Origin: Budorcas taxicolor
Taxonomy: Eukaryota; Chordata; Mammalia; Artiodactyla; Bovidae
DNA: 64,000 bases
Assembly: GCF_023091745.1 (NCBI RefSeq)
Contig: NC_068935.1
Span: forward strand, 60,412,724 to 60,476,723
Direction: 5' to 3'
This document shows, piece by piece, positions 24,309 to 35,313 of the stretch. Position 1 is the stretch's first letter, and the number at the start of each line of letters is the position of its first letter. Below the pieces are notes generated by a model. That model was not told where the DNA came from. It saw only the letters and a list, made by a program, of their open reading frames with translations, and did no database searches. The position numbers and the translations under genes are program-made.

Positions 24309-25183
24309 CTTGCTTACCTTCTCGGACCTTCTTCTACTTTTCCTTTTCATTCTGTCTATGAAGTTCTCGGTACCCTATGTACTTCTGATATTTTCACTCA
24401 ATGACACTTAAATTGCCATTCTGCCTCCTTCTTAACTGGGGTCAGAAGAGCCTTACCTGCCAGATCCCAGAGGGAGAAGGGGAATCGGCATGCCTTCACC
24501 TGCCGGTCAGCACAGCCAAACCAGAAACCACGTGGTCCAAGACGGTTTCTCCCTTAAAGTCCATTCTGCCTTGGTGGGCTTGATCAGGTGTGGATGAAAA
24601 CACAGATGGGTTAAATATACCATGTCCCAGGCCATCTCTGGGAAAGCCAATTCATACTCACTTATGTATCCCCTTCCTTCCAGCCTAACAGTTCCGAGGG
24701 GGTCAAGAATTTCACAGCAGGCGGGACACCTCCTGGGGGAGGGCAGAATACAAGCATACAAGGGCCAGTTTCCTATCCTAAAAATCCCCTGGCGATCGCT
24801 GGTAATAATTTTCCCTGAGATGGCATGGACATACCTCCTAAATGACCTTCACAAATTTCCTTCCTAAACTGTAGCACGCTCGTCGACCTGCGTACCAAGC
24901 AATCGCTGCTGCCTGCCTATTCCAGGCCCCTGTGGGTCCGTGCCCCCTCTAGTCCCTCCCAGCAGGGTGATCGGGCCCCCTCTTCCACCCTGCCAGGTGG
25001 GTTCCTCCTCACCTGAGCACTCAGTTCCCATGCTGCCATTCACTACGTGCCAAAGAGAAGAAACTGGGCATTGAAAGGCTGAATTCTTCCAGAGGGGTGA
25101 GGCGCCTTCCCCCCTCTAGGAGATTCAAGCCACAAAGCCTCAGGGTGGCCTCAAATGAGACCTGTCTCCTCAAAGTGAGGAGT
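24309..25183 (-). other. Proviral leader (5' untranslated and packaging region)
   Basis: This stretch lies between the primer-binding site and the gag start. It has no recognised coding content. The length is normal for a gammaretroviral leader. An in-frame extension to 24350 exists upstream of the gag ATG. Confidence 0.7.
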
Positions 25184-25201
25184 TTCCTGGCCCATGCACC
25201 A
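25184..25201 (-). promoter_or_regulatory. Primer-binding site, tRNA-Gly type
   Basis: The minus strand reads TGGTGCATGGGCCAGGAA, two bases after the 5' LTR. It matches the complement of a tRNA-Gly(GCC) 3' end at 16 of 18 positions by eye. Confidence 0.82.
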
Positions 25202-25203
25202 AA

Positions 25204-25751
25204 TGTTGTAGACATGCATTCCAGGAAACAAACTCACTCAGAAGGACAATGCAGATAGTGGAGTGCAGTTTATTACACCGACGGGCCCAAGGTGGAGTCT
25301 CCTCTTAGCCAAGGACCCTGACCAGCATTTGTGAAAATCTTTTATACCCCATGTGTATGTGTCTGAACCCACCATTCCAAATTCCTTGAGGCTTATGTAA
25401 ACCAAGGAAAATACAATCCCAATAACCCCATCATTCACATGCTATGTGCTCATGTGCTCCAACAGTCAAACAATTAGCCAATAATCAATTAACCCGAGGT
25501 TACACTCCGATTGATACAGAAAAATTTATGGCCTGTCTGGAGGAAGGGGTGATTAGTGTATGTTTTCTCTTAGGCGATGAGTAACCTAGATACGATCTTC
25601 AAGGTTCCCCTGTCTGGAGGGGGTCTTATCCTTCTGTGGTTGTTTTCATAGGCACTAAATACAGAGTTCAGAGTCCATTGGAAAGGTGGCCGAGTATGGT
25701 CAGCATGAACAGGCCTAAGATGGAGTCCAGGCCCTATGAATTCCTTCTTCA
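25204..25751 (-). repeat. 5' LTR of the provirus
   Basis: The LTR is 548 bp. On the minus strand TATAAA (complement of 25341-25346) lies about 70 bp before AATAAA (complement of 25269-25274), giving a plausible U3/R/U5 order. It is the intact reference for the SINE-interrupted 3' LTR. Confidence 0.95.
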
Positions 25752-25755
25752 GCAT

Positions 25756-25955
25756 CATTAGGCAGGTTCACAGGAACCTGGGCGATTACAAAGAGCAGGA
25801 CAAGGGTGAGTGAGATAAATTCCAGTTCCTAGTATTGCAAGTCCCCACTTTCTGAGACTACGTGACCTACATGATCCAGACTTTGCAAGGAGCAAGCTGA
25901 GTTACAGAAGCAGAACAAGCAGGAGGTTATGTAAAATTTTAATTTTTCCTCTTCA
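25756..25955 (-). mobile_element. U3-like half of the older LTR split by the provirus
   Basis: It continues the element at 19122-19374 after the provirus and its GCAT duplication. On the minus strand it reads as U3-type sequence upstream of the TATA box found on the other side. Its outer boundary is approximate. Confidence 0.5.
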
Positions 25956-26084
25956 TTACCAACATGAGGTGAGAGGCAAAGTGGGAATTCAGAAAGATTT
26001 TTCAAAGCAGTAATGGCTCACACAGTTAGTTACTCAGAACTTACCCATTGGTTTGTCTACTAAAAAAATCCACAACATAGAAGT

Positions 26085-26475
26085 TGAGAATTATGTTTTA
26101 TTTGCTGGACAAAACTGAGGATGGAAGCCCCGGAGACATCCTCTGAGATGGCTCTAAGGGACTGCTCCAAAGAGGTAAGGGAGGAGCCAGGATATATGGG
26201 AATTGTGCAATGAAAACTAGGTAGCCAGAACATCAAAAGATGACTGTTAATTAAAGAAAACCAGACATCTCAAGTTAATAAATGTAGCACTTTTCTGTGT
26301 ATAGGAAGATGCAACAGTCTGGGCTCATTGAAGTCATTGAAATCATTATTTTTATATGCATCTTAACTATCTAGGGCCAGATCACGCTTTTCTCCCTCTT
26401 GAGTCCCCTCAGGGTGCACAGGGTTGGGAGGGGTTGGCTGCTGGCTTAATGGCGGCTGCATCTTTTTTTTTTTAC
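26085..26475. repeat. Unnamed LTR-like repeat, right copy
   Basis: Direct-orientation homologue of 18085-18475, so the pair brackets the old LTR and the nested provirus. They may be the two LTRs of one older element or two separate insertions. Confidence 0.55.
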
Positions 26476-26527
26476 TACTTTATAAGATGGTTTTATTAGC
26501 CTTTCAAGGAACAAATTATCCTAATCT

Positions 26528-26660
26528 TTTTTTTTTTCAATTTTCATTTTTACTTTATTTTACTTTATTTACAATACTGTATTGGTTTTGCCATACATTG
26601 ACATGAATCTACCACGGGTGTACATGAGTACCCAATCATGAACCCCCCTCCCACCTCTGT
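26528..26660 (-). mobile_element. Bovine L1 3'-end tail, strongly 5'-truncated
   Basis: On the minus strand it matches the L1 3' end at 61505-61615 in this window (GGTGGATTCATGTCAATGTA, then CAAAACCAATACAGTATTG), with the poly-A side at 26528. Confidence 0.85.
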
Positions 26661-26661
26661 G

Positions 26662-26770
26662 GCAGGCAAGTTTTCATCCACAGGTTTGACCAAATGTTTA
26701 TCAGGCTTCTCGCCACAAAACCCACATTTTGGCTCACCCTCAAGCTTAAGCAAGCACTAAGATGCAACTC
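26662..26770 (+). repeat. LTR-like repeat copy C, left part
   Basis: The block CAAGCTTAAGCAAGCACTAAG matches units A (about 35010-35040) and B (about 46823-46843). The copy resumes at 30198 after a BovB insertion. Confidence 0.6.
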
Positions 26771-27490
26771 TGAGTTAAATTCACCCATTCCAGTCCATTT
26801 TAGTACGCTGATTCCTAGAATGTCGACGTTCACCCTTGCCATCTCTTGTTTGACCACTTCCAATTTGCCCTGATTCATGGACCTGACATTCCAGGTTCCT
26901 ATACAATATTGCTCTTTACAGCATCGGATCTTGCTTCTATCACCAGTCACATCCACAACTGGGTATTGTTTTTGCTTTGGCTCCATCCCTTCATTCTTTC
27001 TGGAGTTATTTCTCCACTGATCTCCAGTAGCATATTGGGCACCTAATGACCTGGGGAGTTCCTCTTTCAGTATCCTATCATTTTGCCTTTTCATACTGTT
27101 CATGGGGCTCTGAAGGCAAGAATACTGAAGTGGCTTGCCCTCCCTTCTCCAGTGGACCACATTTTGTCAGACCACTCCACCATGACCTGCCCGTCTTGGG
27201 TTGCCCCGCAGGCATGGCTTGGTTTCACTGAGTTAGACAAGGCTGTGGTCCTAGTGTGATTAGATTGACGAGTTTTCTGTGAGTATGCTTTCAGTGTGTG
27301 TGCCCTCTGATGCTCTCTTACAAGACCTACCATCTTACTTGGGTTTCTCTTTCCTTGAGGGTGGGATATCTCTTCACGGCTGCTCCAGCAAAGGACAGCT
27401 GCTGCTCCTTACCTTGGACGAGGGGTATCTCCTTACCACCGCTGTTCCTGACCTTCAATGTGGGGTAGCTCCTCTAGGCCCTCCTGTGCC

Positions 27491-28110
27491 TGAATTTAAC
27501 TCAGATGACCATTATATCTACTGCTGCGGGCAGGATTCCCTCAGAAGAAATGGAGCAGCCATCATGGTCAACAAGAGTCCGAAATGCAGTACTCGGATGC
27601 AATCTCAAAAACGACAGAATGATCTCTGTTCATCTCCAAGGCAAACCATTCAATATTACAGTTATCCAAGTCTGTGCCCCGACCAGTAACGCTGAAGAAA
27701 CTAAAGTTGAACGGTTTTATGAAGACCTACAAGACCTTTTAGAACTAACACCCCAAAAAGATGTCCTTTTCATTATAGGGGACTGGAATGCAAAAGTAGG
27801 AAGTCAAGAAACACCTGGAATAACAGGCAAATTTGGCCTTGGAATGCAGAATGAAGCAGGGCAAAGACTAATAGAGTTTTGCAAAGAAAATGCACTGGTC
27901 ATAGCAAACACCCTCTTCCAACAACACAAGTAAGACTCTACACATGGACATCACCAGACGGTCAACACCGAAATCAGATTGATTCTATTCTTTGCCACCA
28001 AAGATGGAGAAGCTCTATACAGTCAACAAAAACAAGACCAGGAGCTGACTGTGGCTCAGATCATGAACTCCTTATTACCAAATTCAGACTCAAATTGAAG
28101 AAAGTAGGGA
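27491..28110 (+). pseudogene. BovB endonuclease, truncated by the inversion
   Basis: The forward segment begins inside the endonuclease at the FNSDDHYIY block. It includes VLFIIGDWNAKVG (catalytic Asp/Asn region) and SDHELLI. A frameshift at about 27930 moves the C-terminal half into the frame of 27879-28619. The N-terminal half lies in the inverted block on the other strand. Confidence 0.85.
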
Positions 28111-28656
28111 AAACCACTAGACCATTCAGGTATGACCAAAATCAAATCCCTTATGATTATACAGTGGAAGTGAGAAATAGATTTAAGGGCCTAGATCTGA
28201 CAGATAGAGTGCCTGATGATCTATGGAATGAGGTTCATGACATTGTACAGGAGACAGGGATCAAGACCATTTCCATGGAAAAGAAATGCAAAAAAGCACA
28301 ATGGCTATCTGGGGAGGCCTTACAAATAGCTGTGAAAAGAAGAGAGGTGAAAAGCATAGGAGAAAAGGAAAGATATAAGCATCTGAATGCAGAGTTCCAA
28401 AGAATAGCAAGAAGAGATAAGAAAGCCTTCTTCAGCGATCAATGCAAAGAAATAGAGGAAAACAACAGAATGGGAAAGACTAGAGATCTCTTCAAGAAAA
28501 TTAGAGATACCAAGGGAACATTTCATGCAAAGATGGGCTCGATAAAGGACAGAAATGGTAGGGACCTAACAGAAGCAGAAGATATTAAGAAGAGGTGGAA
28601 GAATACACAGAAGAACTGACAAAAAAGATCTTCACGACCCAGATAACCATGATGAT

Positions 28657-30188
28657 GTGATCACTCATCTAGAGCCAGACATCCTGGAATGTGAAGTCAA
28701 GTGGGCCTTAGAAAGCATCACTATCAACAAAGCTAGCAGAGGTGATGGAATTCCAGTTGAGCTATTTCAAATCCTGAAAGATGATGCTGTCAAAGTGCTG
28801 CACTCAATATGCCAGCAAATTTGGAAAACTCAGCAGTGGCCACAAGACTGGACAAGGTCAGTTTTCATTCCAATTCCAAAGAAAGGCAATGCAAAAGAAT
28901 GCTCAAACTACTGCACAATTGCACTCATCTCACATGTTAGTAAAGTAATGCTCAAAATTCTCCAAGCCAGGCTTCAGCAATACGTGAACTGTGAACTCCC
29001 TGATGTTCAAGCTGGTTTTAGAATAGGCAGAGGAACCAGAGATCAAATTGCCAACATCCGCTGGATCATGGATAAGGCAAGAGATTTCCAGAAAAACATC
29101 TATTTCTGCTTTATTGACTATGCCAAAGCCTTTGACTGTGTAGATCACAATAAACTGTGGAAAATTCTGAAAGAGATGGAAATACCAGACCACCTGACCT
29201 GCCTCTTGAGAAATCTGTATGCAGGTCAGGAAGCAACAGTTAGAACTGCACATGGAACAACAGACTGGTTCCAAATAGGAAAAGGAGTCCGTCAAGGCTG
29301 TATATTGTCACCCCGCTTATTTAACTTATATGCAGAGTACATCATGAGAAATGCTGGGCTGGAAGAGACACAAGCTGGAGAATCAAGACTGCCAGGAGAA
29401 ATATCAATAACCTTAGATATGCAGATGCCACCACCCTTATGGCAGAAAGTGAAGAGGAGCTAAAAAGCCTCTTGATGAAAGTGAAAGAGGAGAGCGAAAA
29501 AGCTGGCTTAAAGCTCAACATTCAGAAAACGAAGATAATGGCATCTGGTCCCATCACTTCATGGAAAATAGATAGGGAAACAGTGGAAACAGTGTCAGAC
29601 TTTATTTTGGGGGGCTCCAAAATCACTGCAGATGGTGATTGCAGCCATGAAGTTAAAAGACGCTTACTCCTTGGAAGAAAATTTATGACCAACCTAGATA
29701 GCATATTCAAAAGCAGAGACCTTACTTTGCCGACTAAGGTCCGTCTAGTCAAGTCTATGGTTTTTCCTGTGGTCATGTATGGATGTGAGAGTTGGACTGT
29801 GAAGAAGGCTGAGCACCAAAGAATTGATGGTTTTGAACTGTGGGATTGGAGAAGACTCTTGAGAGTCCCTTGGACTGCGAGGAGATCCAACCAGTCCATT
29901 CTAAAGGAGATCAGCCCTGGGATTTCTTTGGAAGGAATGATGCTAAAGCTGAAGCTCCAGTACTTTGGCCACTTCATGCGAAGTGTTGACTCATTGGAAA
30001 AGACTCTGATGCTGGGAGGGATTGGGGGCAGGAGGAGAAGGGGACGACAGAGGATGAGGTGGCTGAATGGCATCACGGACTCAGTGGATGTGAATCTGAG
30101 TGAACTCCGGGAGATGGTGATGGACAGGGAGGCCTGGCGTGCTGCGATTCATGGGGTCCCAAGGAGTCAGACACGACTGAGCGACTGA
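28657..30188 (+). pseudogene. BovB RT and C-terminal region of copy 4
   Basis: A 268-codon frame carries motifs from DGIPVELF through FIDYAKAFDCVDH (motif A) to GVRQGCILSP. A one-base insertion near 29380 shifts the frame just before the catalytic YxDD, whose second Asp codon is also altered (GCAGATGCC near 29420). The remaining 249 codons (29439-30188) continue to the C-terminus. It is among the best preserved copies in the window but inactive. Confidence 0.88.
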
Positions 30189-30197
30189 GCTGAACTG

Positions 30198-30440
30198 AAG
30201 ATGCAACTCACTGCTGGCTGTACACACAACAATCATTTCCTGTTAAACTGCCCTACTCATGCTGCCTTCTCACCCCCGCAATCCCCTCACACTCCAGCAA
30301 AGTTACTGTTAGTCCTACTTATCCCTCTATTTAAAAAAAAAAAAACAAAAAAACAAAAAACCCTTTTCTGTTTGATTTTGAGATGCCTGCAGCTTTTGTG
30401 GTCAGTGGATTTTCCCTATTGCAATGGTCATTTTGACTGA
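30198..30440 (+). repeat. LTR-like repeat copy C, right part
   Basis: It is homologous to 35080-35313 and 46880-47118 (TTCCTGTTAAACTGC, then a TTTTGAGATG block and a CCCTATTGCAATG block). It shows the repeat without the BovB that interrupts both other copies at that last block. Confidence 0.65.
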
Positions 30441-31752
30441 AGTCTTTCTGACTTAAGTCTGGATTTTTTTTTTTTTTTTGACAGTTTCGTATGGCCAGGA
30501 GTTGGATCAGGATTGGACTTTCCATATGGGACTCTGTCATTCCTGGCCAGATAACTAACTGCACCTTGCAGATCCTTTGAACTCTCTTGTTCATGAATTT
30601 GGGAATCCAAGCAGTGCTCTGGAAGTCAAGTCTGTTACAGCATAATAAGGAATTATTTTAATACTTTTGAATAAAGAAGTTTTTCTTTGGCATTTTGAGT
30701 GAGGACTCATTCCTTAACTCTTGAACAGGAAACTTTCCCTACTCTTCAGTATGAAGACTCTAGTAGTTTTCCTTGACTCACCTAAGGGGAATTGGGGGAG
30801 GAAATATTTTTGGCACTTCAGACAGGGACTGTACAAACGAATAATCGAGCAGGACTTTTTCCAGGCTCCTTTAAGGTCTTATCTCTGATTTGATTAATAA
30901 ATCTGATCTCTGGTAGCCTGGGCCTGCAATAACTTGAAGTGGGGCTTTGGTTCTCAGCTAGAGATTGAGGCCGGGTCACAGATGTGAGAGTACCAGATCC
31001 TAGCCACTAGATCAGTGGTCAGTGACAAGGGCCTGGACCTTAGGCTTGGAAGAAAAGAATTCCCATAAAGACAAAAAGTAGTAAAACAAGTAAAGTATTT
31101 ATTAACAGGTAAAGCATAGAGTACGTATGGATAAGCACAAAGGCAGACACAGAGGGAGAGTTCCTGAGTTTGTGCCCTCATGGTAGTTTGAATTACTTTT
31201 ATGAGGCATTGCTTCTGGGTTTCCTTTGGGTCAATCATTCTGATTTGCCTGGTTCACAGTCCATTTTGGCATATCTCAGGGTCCTCTCACGTGTCTTCAC
31301 ACATCTCTTAACCAAGTGGATTTTACCAAAAAGGCATCGGGATAGAGACAGCATCCCTTGACATTGTTCCCCTTTCAGCCTGCAAGGAGACTTTTCTGTG
31401 TGTGTGTGGCAAAGGGAGGTCTCCTGATTTCTTCCGGAATGAGAGATATGTAGTCTGGGCAGGGCCCAGCCTCCTCCCTTAATTGTCTTCCTATTATCCT
31501 CTTGGAGTTTAATTCAATAGGGAATTAATCTCCAATTGCTTTACCCTAGGAGGCCCATCAACCTCCTGACTCAAATCCTGTGGGTAAATCCTTACTCTAT
31601 TCTGTTTGCTCCCTTTTCTTTCTCTGCTCTACCATTATGACTTTAATTCAGTTCAAAATCTTTAAAAACTGGCAGAAGTTTTTGCTAAAGACAATTTAGA
31701 ATTCCAGTGGCCTCAGAAACATGGGCTCTCTGCCTACTAACTTACCAAATAC
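30441..31752 (-). repeat. Degraded retroviral LTR-like sequence
   Basis: Between about 30900 and 31560 the minus strand has LTR composition with AATAAA (within TTAATAAATACTT, complement near 31096). The edges cannot be placed. Poly-T and poly-A tracts lie near 30330-30360 and 30465. No coding gene is visible. Confidence 0.4.
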
Positions 31753-32028
31753 CTGCTGCTGCCGCTGCTAAGTCGCTTCAGTCGTGTCCGACTCTGTGTG
31801 ACCCCATAGACGGCAGCCCACCAGGCTCCCCCGTTCCTGGGATTCTCCAGGCAAGAACACTGGAGTGGGTTGCCATTTCCTTCTCCAATGCATGAAAGTG
31901 AAAAGTGAAAGTAAAGTCGCTCAGTCGTGCCTGGCTCTTAGCAACCCCATGGACTGCAGCCTACCAGGCTCCTTCGTCCATGGGATTTTCCAGGCAAGAG
32001 TACTGGAGTGGGTTGCCACCTTCCCATT
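31753..32028 (-). mobile_element. BOV-A2 SINE (dimeric)
   Basis: On the minus strand two A monomers end in a GCAGCGGCAGCAG-type tail (complement of 31753-31770). Confidence 0.9.
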
Positions 32029-32587
32029 TCCCTGCACCTTCTCCTCCTTCCTTCTTCTCACGACCTTCAAATTTCCCTTCAGTTCCTTTTAGCCTTTGAT
32101 TTATGTGTCACCATAAAACACTACTGCATCCTCCATCCCTCTGTGAACCTCTGCCAAACCCTTTCCATCGCACTTCAGTCTTTCAGAGTCCTCTGGTCAC
32201 TTCATCTCTAGACCACTCTCTGCCTGTTCAGGATTCTTGAAGGGCATAAGGCACTTAAGAACAAGCATGTACAGTGGAAAAAACGAATTAAGAACAGGTT
32301 AGATGTTTTATCTACTCTGATGAGCTTTAGAGACCCTCAGACTTGGTGAATCCTCAGTCTGTTGCCCCACAGTCAATACACAGTCTCCATAAGATTACTC
32401 ATCAGAGCAAAGAAAGTCTCAAAAGTCTCCACCACTAATATTTTTGGGGATGCTTTAACTCTCATATTGAGTAGGAAACTTCAACTTGCTCCACTACCAG
32501 AAATGTATCCTCATTGTTGTAAAAAATTGTAAGTTGTTCAAGGGCAAGAGTCAGCTCACCACCAGTCACCTCACATGACTGATTCTT

Positions 32588-32800
32588 GACTGAATCACTT
32601 TCCCTATGGCCCCTCATTGACAGTTATCAGTAGCGGGGCTCACTGTGGTACTGACCAACAGCTGAGGAGGACAAGTACCAGTAGGTACCTCATTGATAGT
32701 TGGTTGCCTGTGGGTGGGGCCCATGGAAGCACTGACCAATGGCGGAGAAAGACCTGTTGCCTAGTAACAGGATGCGGAGTAATAAGGCACAGCAGTGGCT
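32588..32800 (+). repeat. Inverted-repeat left arm in unit A
   Basis: The reverse complement of 33330-33580 aligns along this arm: TCATTGACAGT, GGGCCCACTGTGG-like, then GACCTGTTGCCTAGTAACAGG. The arm continues beyond the SINE at 33022-33052 (GCTGTGCTCAT). Confidence 0.85.
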
Positions 32801-32802
32801 AC

Positions 32803-33022
32803 TTCCCTGGTGGCTCAGACAGTAAAGCGTCTGCCTAAAATGTGGGAGACCTGGGTCCAATCCCTGGGACGGGAAGATCCCCTGGAGAAGGAAATGGCAA
32901 CCCACTCCAGTATTCTTGCCTGAAAAATCCCATGGACGGAGGAGCCCGGTAGGCACAATCCATGGGGTCACCATGAGTCAGACTCGACTGAGAGATTTCA
33001 CTTCACTTCATTTCACTTCTAG
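32803..33022 (+). mobile_element. Bov-tA SINE inside unit A
   Basis: It begins CCCTGGTGGCTCAGACAG with a tRNA-like head and ends GAGTCAGACTCGACTGAGAG plus a CACTTCA-repeat tail. Unit B has the uninterrupted site at about 45336. Confidence 0.9.
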
Positions 33023-33329
33023 GTGCTGTGCTCATGCTACTCTGTTACATAAGGACACTTTGGGTCCAGTGTGCTGGAATCTTTTTGATTAACTCCATTC
33101 CAACTTCAGATTTTGGTTTCACACACTTAACATTTGCTCATCATTCTTTTCATTGTATTCCCAGGCATACCTGTCACCAGTGATTATCTCTAAGCCTCTC
33201 CAACAACTGTCACTTGACCACATGCTCAGTGTATAGTACAGCTAATAAGTCAAAGGCATCAAGAATGTGAAGGCCAGGCAACCTTGAAAACTACTTTCAC
33301 AGACCTTGAACTCAAAGTGATTCTTATTC

Positions 33330-33580
33330 TATTCATAATGTAATAGAACAGGATGAGCACAGTCCTCAGAAGAAAGCAATTGCTGTGCCTCATTTCTTGG
33401 CACCCTGTTACTAGGCAACAGGTCTTGTGGAATCATTGCTTAGTGCCGCAGAGAGCCCAATCCACAAGCATCCAATTGTCAATGAGTGACCATTTGTTGT
33501 CCTGCACAGCTATTGATCAGCACCACAGTGGGCCCTGCCCACAGTTACTGTCAATGAGGGACCACTGGGGAAGTGATTAA
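33330..33580 (-). repeat. Inverted-repeat right arm in unit A
   Basis: Reverse-complement partner of the left arm (CCTGTTACTAGGCAACAGGTC is the clearest match). Confidence 0.85.
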
Positions 33581-33989
33581 GTAAGGGTGGTGTGGTGGTC
33601 ATCAGATGGAGAGTGAGAGAAGAGGCAGATTCAGGCATTCTTCTGGAGGGGCTGAAGATCACCCAACCTTGGGCCAATGGGTGAGCTGGAGGGCCCAAGG
33701 AACAGACTGGAGACTACAACCTGTAGTGCTCCAGAGCCCTCACTAAGTCCCTCCACTAGCCTTGTCCCAGGCCTTGAGGAGCAGTGAATCTCTCCCCCAT
33801 ACCTGACTCTGCAACCTACTAGCAGTGGCCATCTTTCTGGGTCTCAGTCTTCGAGATCTGATCTCCCATTTGGACAGTCTGAGGAGACTGAGGACCTGTT
33901 GGGTAGGGCGCCTGCATCTGTCAGGCATGATAGCTGGGCAGAATGTGGGAAGTGGCCCTGAAGGAGCTGCCGACTGAGATCTGATTCCT

Positions 33990-34365
33990 CTTAATCAGGA
34001 CTGGAATATTGCTGGGTGAAAGCTGTGGCCTGAGACTTCCCTTTGTTGTCAAGACAGAGAACAACATTCATCTGGTAGAGATTTACAGGAGCATCATTAC
34101 CTGACCATGACCTGACATTAGGAACAAAAGATCTGACACCAAGAAGTCTTCAACAACTAACTACACCCCACTCTCACTTTTGCTTTTAAAGGGACTTGCT
34201 GAAACTTTGGGTTCTTAGGACATGAGCCACCCTGCTCCATGTATGCATCTGCAATAAGCCTTTCCCTCTTCCCAACTCTACTGTTCAGTTTTCATGGGTC
34301 TCATTCTGTGCCAGGCACATGGACTTGTGATTTCAGTAGCAACAATTGTGTCTAAGGACAGACTT
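33990..34365 (+). repeat. LTR-like segment in unit A
   Basis: The order of a TTTTAAA box, a GGTTCTTAGGACATGAGCCAC block, AATAAG (34253-34258, AATAAA in unit B) and a final TTTCAGTAGCAACA looks like the R/U5 part of a retroviral LTR on the plus strand. Confidence 0.45.
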
Positions 34366-34397
34366 TGCCTCTCTTAAATAACAGCAGAGACTGGCCA

Positions 34398-34920
34398 GTT
34401 CAGTTCAGTTCAGTTCAGTTCAGTCGCTCAGTTGTCTCTGACTCTTTGCAACACCATGGACTGCAGCACACCAGGCTTTCCTGTCAATCACCAGCTCCCA
34501 GAGCTTACTCAAACTCACGTCCATTGGGTCGGTGATGCCATCTAACCATCTCATCATCTGTCATCTGCTTCTCCTCCTGGCTTCAGTATTTCCCAACATC
34601 AGGGTCTTTTCAAATGAATCAGGTCTTTGCATAAGGGGGCCAAATTATTGGAGTTTCAGCTTCAGCACCAGTCCTTCCAATGAATATTCAGGACTGATTT
34701 CCTTTAGGATTGACTGGTTGGATCTCCTTGCAGTCCAAGAGACCCTCAAGTCTTCTCCAACACCACAGTTCAAAAGCATCAATTCTTCGGTACTCAGCTT
34801 TCTTTATAGCCCAACTCTCACATCCATACACGACAACTGGAAAAATCATAGCTTTGACTAGACGAACCATTGTTGGCAAAGTAATGAAAAAGTAAAGTAA
34901 TGCGTGCAAAGTAATGGCGA
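34398..34920 (-). mobile_element. BovB copy 5, short 3' fragment
   Basis: The ACTGA tail (read here as repeated CAGTT units) starts at 34398. A perfect 12-bp duplication AGAGACTGGCCA flanks it (34386-34397 and 34921-34932). Unit B has the empty site near 46725-46736. Confidence 0.93.
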
Positions 34921-35164
34921 AGAGACTGGCCAAGTGCTCACAGTTATCCATAAAATACCCACTGACTTGGCTTGACTCATCTTTAGCCAAACTTCTCTCC
35001 TCTGAACGTCAGCTTTTCCCCAATCTTGAGAAAGCACTAAGATTCAGAATTTTATGTCTCCCTTAAGAGCTCATTCTGAGAATCATCTCACTACAGAGGG
35101 AAACACTTCCTGTTAAACTGCTCCATCATACTGTCTGCTCATCCATTCCCACCAATTGTCCCAT

Positions 35165-35167
<3 letters not shown>

Positions 35168-35207
<40 letters not shown>
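35168..35207. repeat. (CA)n microsatellite
   Basis: About 20 uninterrupted CA units. Unit B has the orthologous tract at about 46970-47008. Confidence 0.95.
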
Positions 35208-35208
<1 letters not shown>

Positions 35209-35313
35209 GTTCCTGCTTGCCCCGGTTATCCTTCCATGTAAAAGAAACATCATTTTCTGTTCTATTTTGAGACATGTGAAGAACTTGTGATCAAAGTATT
35301 CTCCCTATCACTA

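Larger units (their letters stand above)
19375..25751 (-). mobile_element. Defective gammaretrovirus-type endogenous provirus
   Basis: On the minus strand the order is 5' LTR (25204-25751), primer-binding site, leader, gag, pro, pol, env remnants, polypurine tract and 3' LTR (19375-20143). Gag and Pol share a frame separated by one TAG, as in gammaretroviruses. Three large internal deletions (capsid, RT-to-integrase, envelope) plus scattered stops make it non-coding as a virus. Without the SINE in its 3' LTR it is about 6.2 kb, against 8-9 kb for complete relatives. By eye the LTRs differ at roughly 20 positions, mostly transitions. Confidence 0.95.
26771..30197 (+). mobile_element. BovB copy 4 with a 5' inversion (twin-priming structure)
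   Basis: A perfect 12-bp duplication AAGATGCAACTC (26759-26770 and 30198-30209) flanks the insertion. The left part (26771-27490) is BovB 5' sequence in reverse orientation. The right part (27491-30197) is forward and continues from the same point of the element. The junction sequence TGAATTTAACTCA occurs at both ends of the inverted block. Confidence 0.93.
32030..35313 (+). repeat. Duplicated unit A
   Basis: Collinear and same-strand with unit B (44585-47118) along nearly all its length, for example CCTCTGCCAAAC, GTACCAGTAGGTACCTCATTG and AGTCCCTCCACTAGCCTTG. It differs from B by a SINE (32803-33022) and a BovB fragment (34398-34920), both later arrivals. It contains an inverted repeat and an LTR-like segment. 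Confidence 0.9.

Noticed and set aside
30809..30830. TGGCACTTCAGACAGGGAC as a possible retroviral primer-binding site
   Set aside because: It resembles a lysine primer site only with an indel, and no LTR edge or gag sequence is adjacent.
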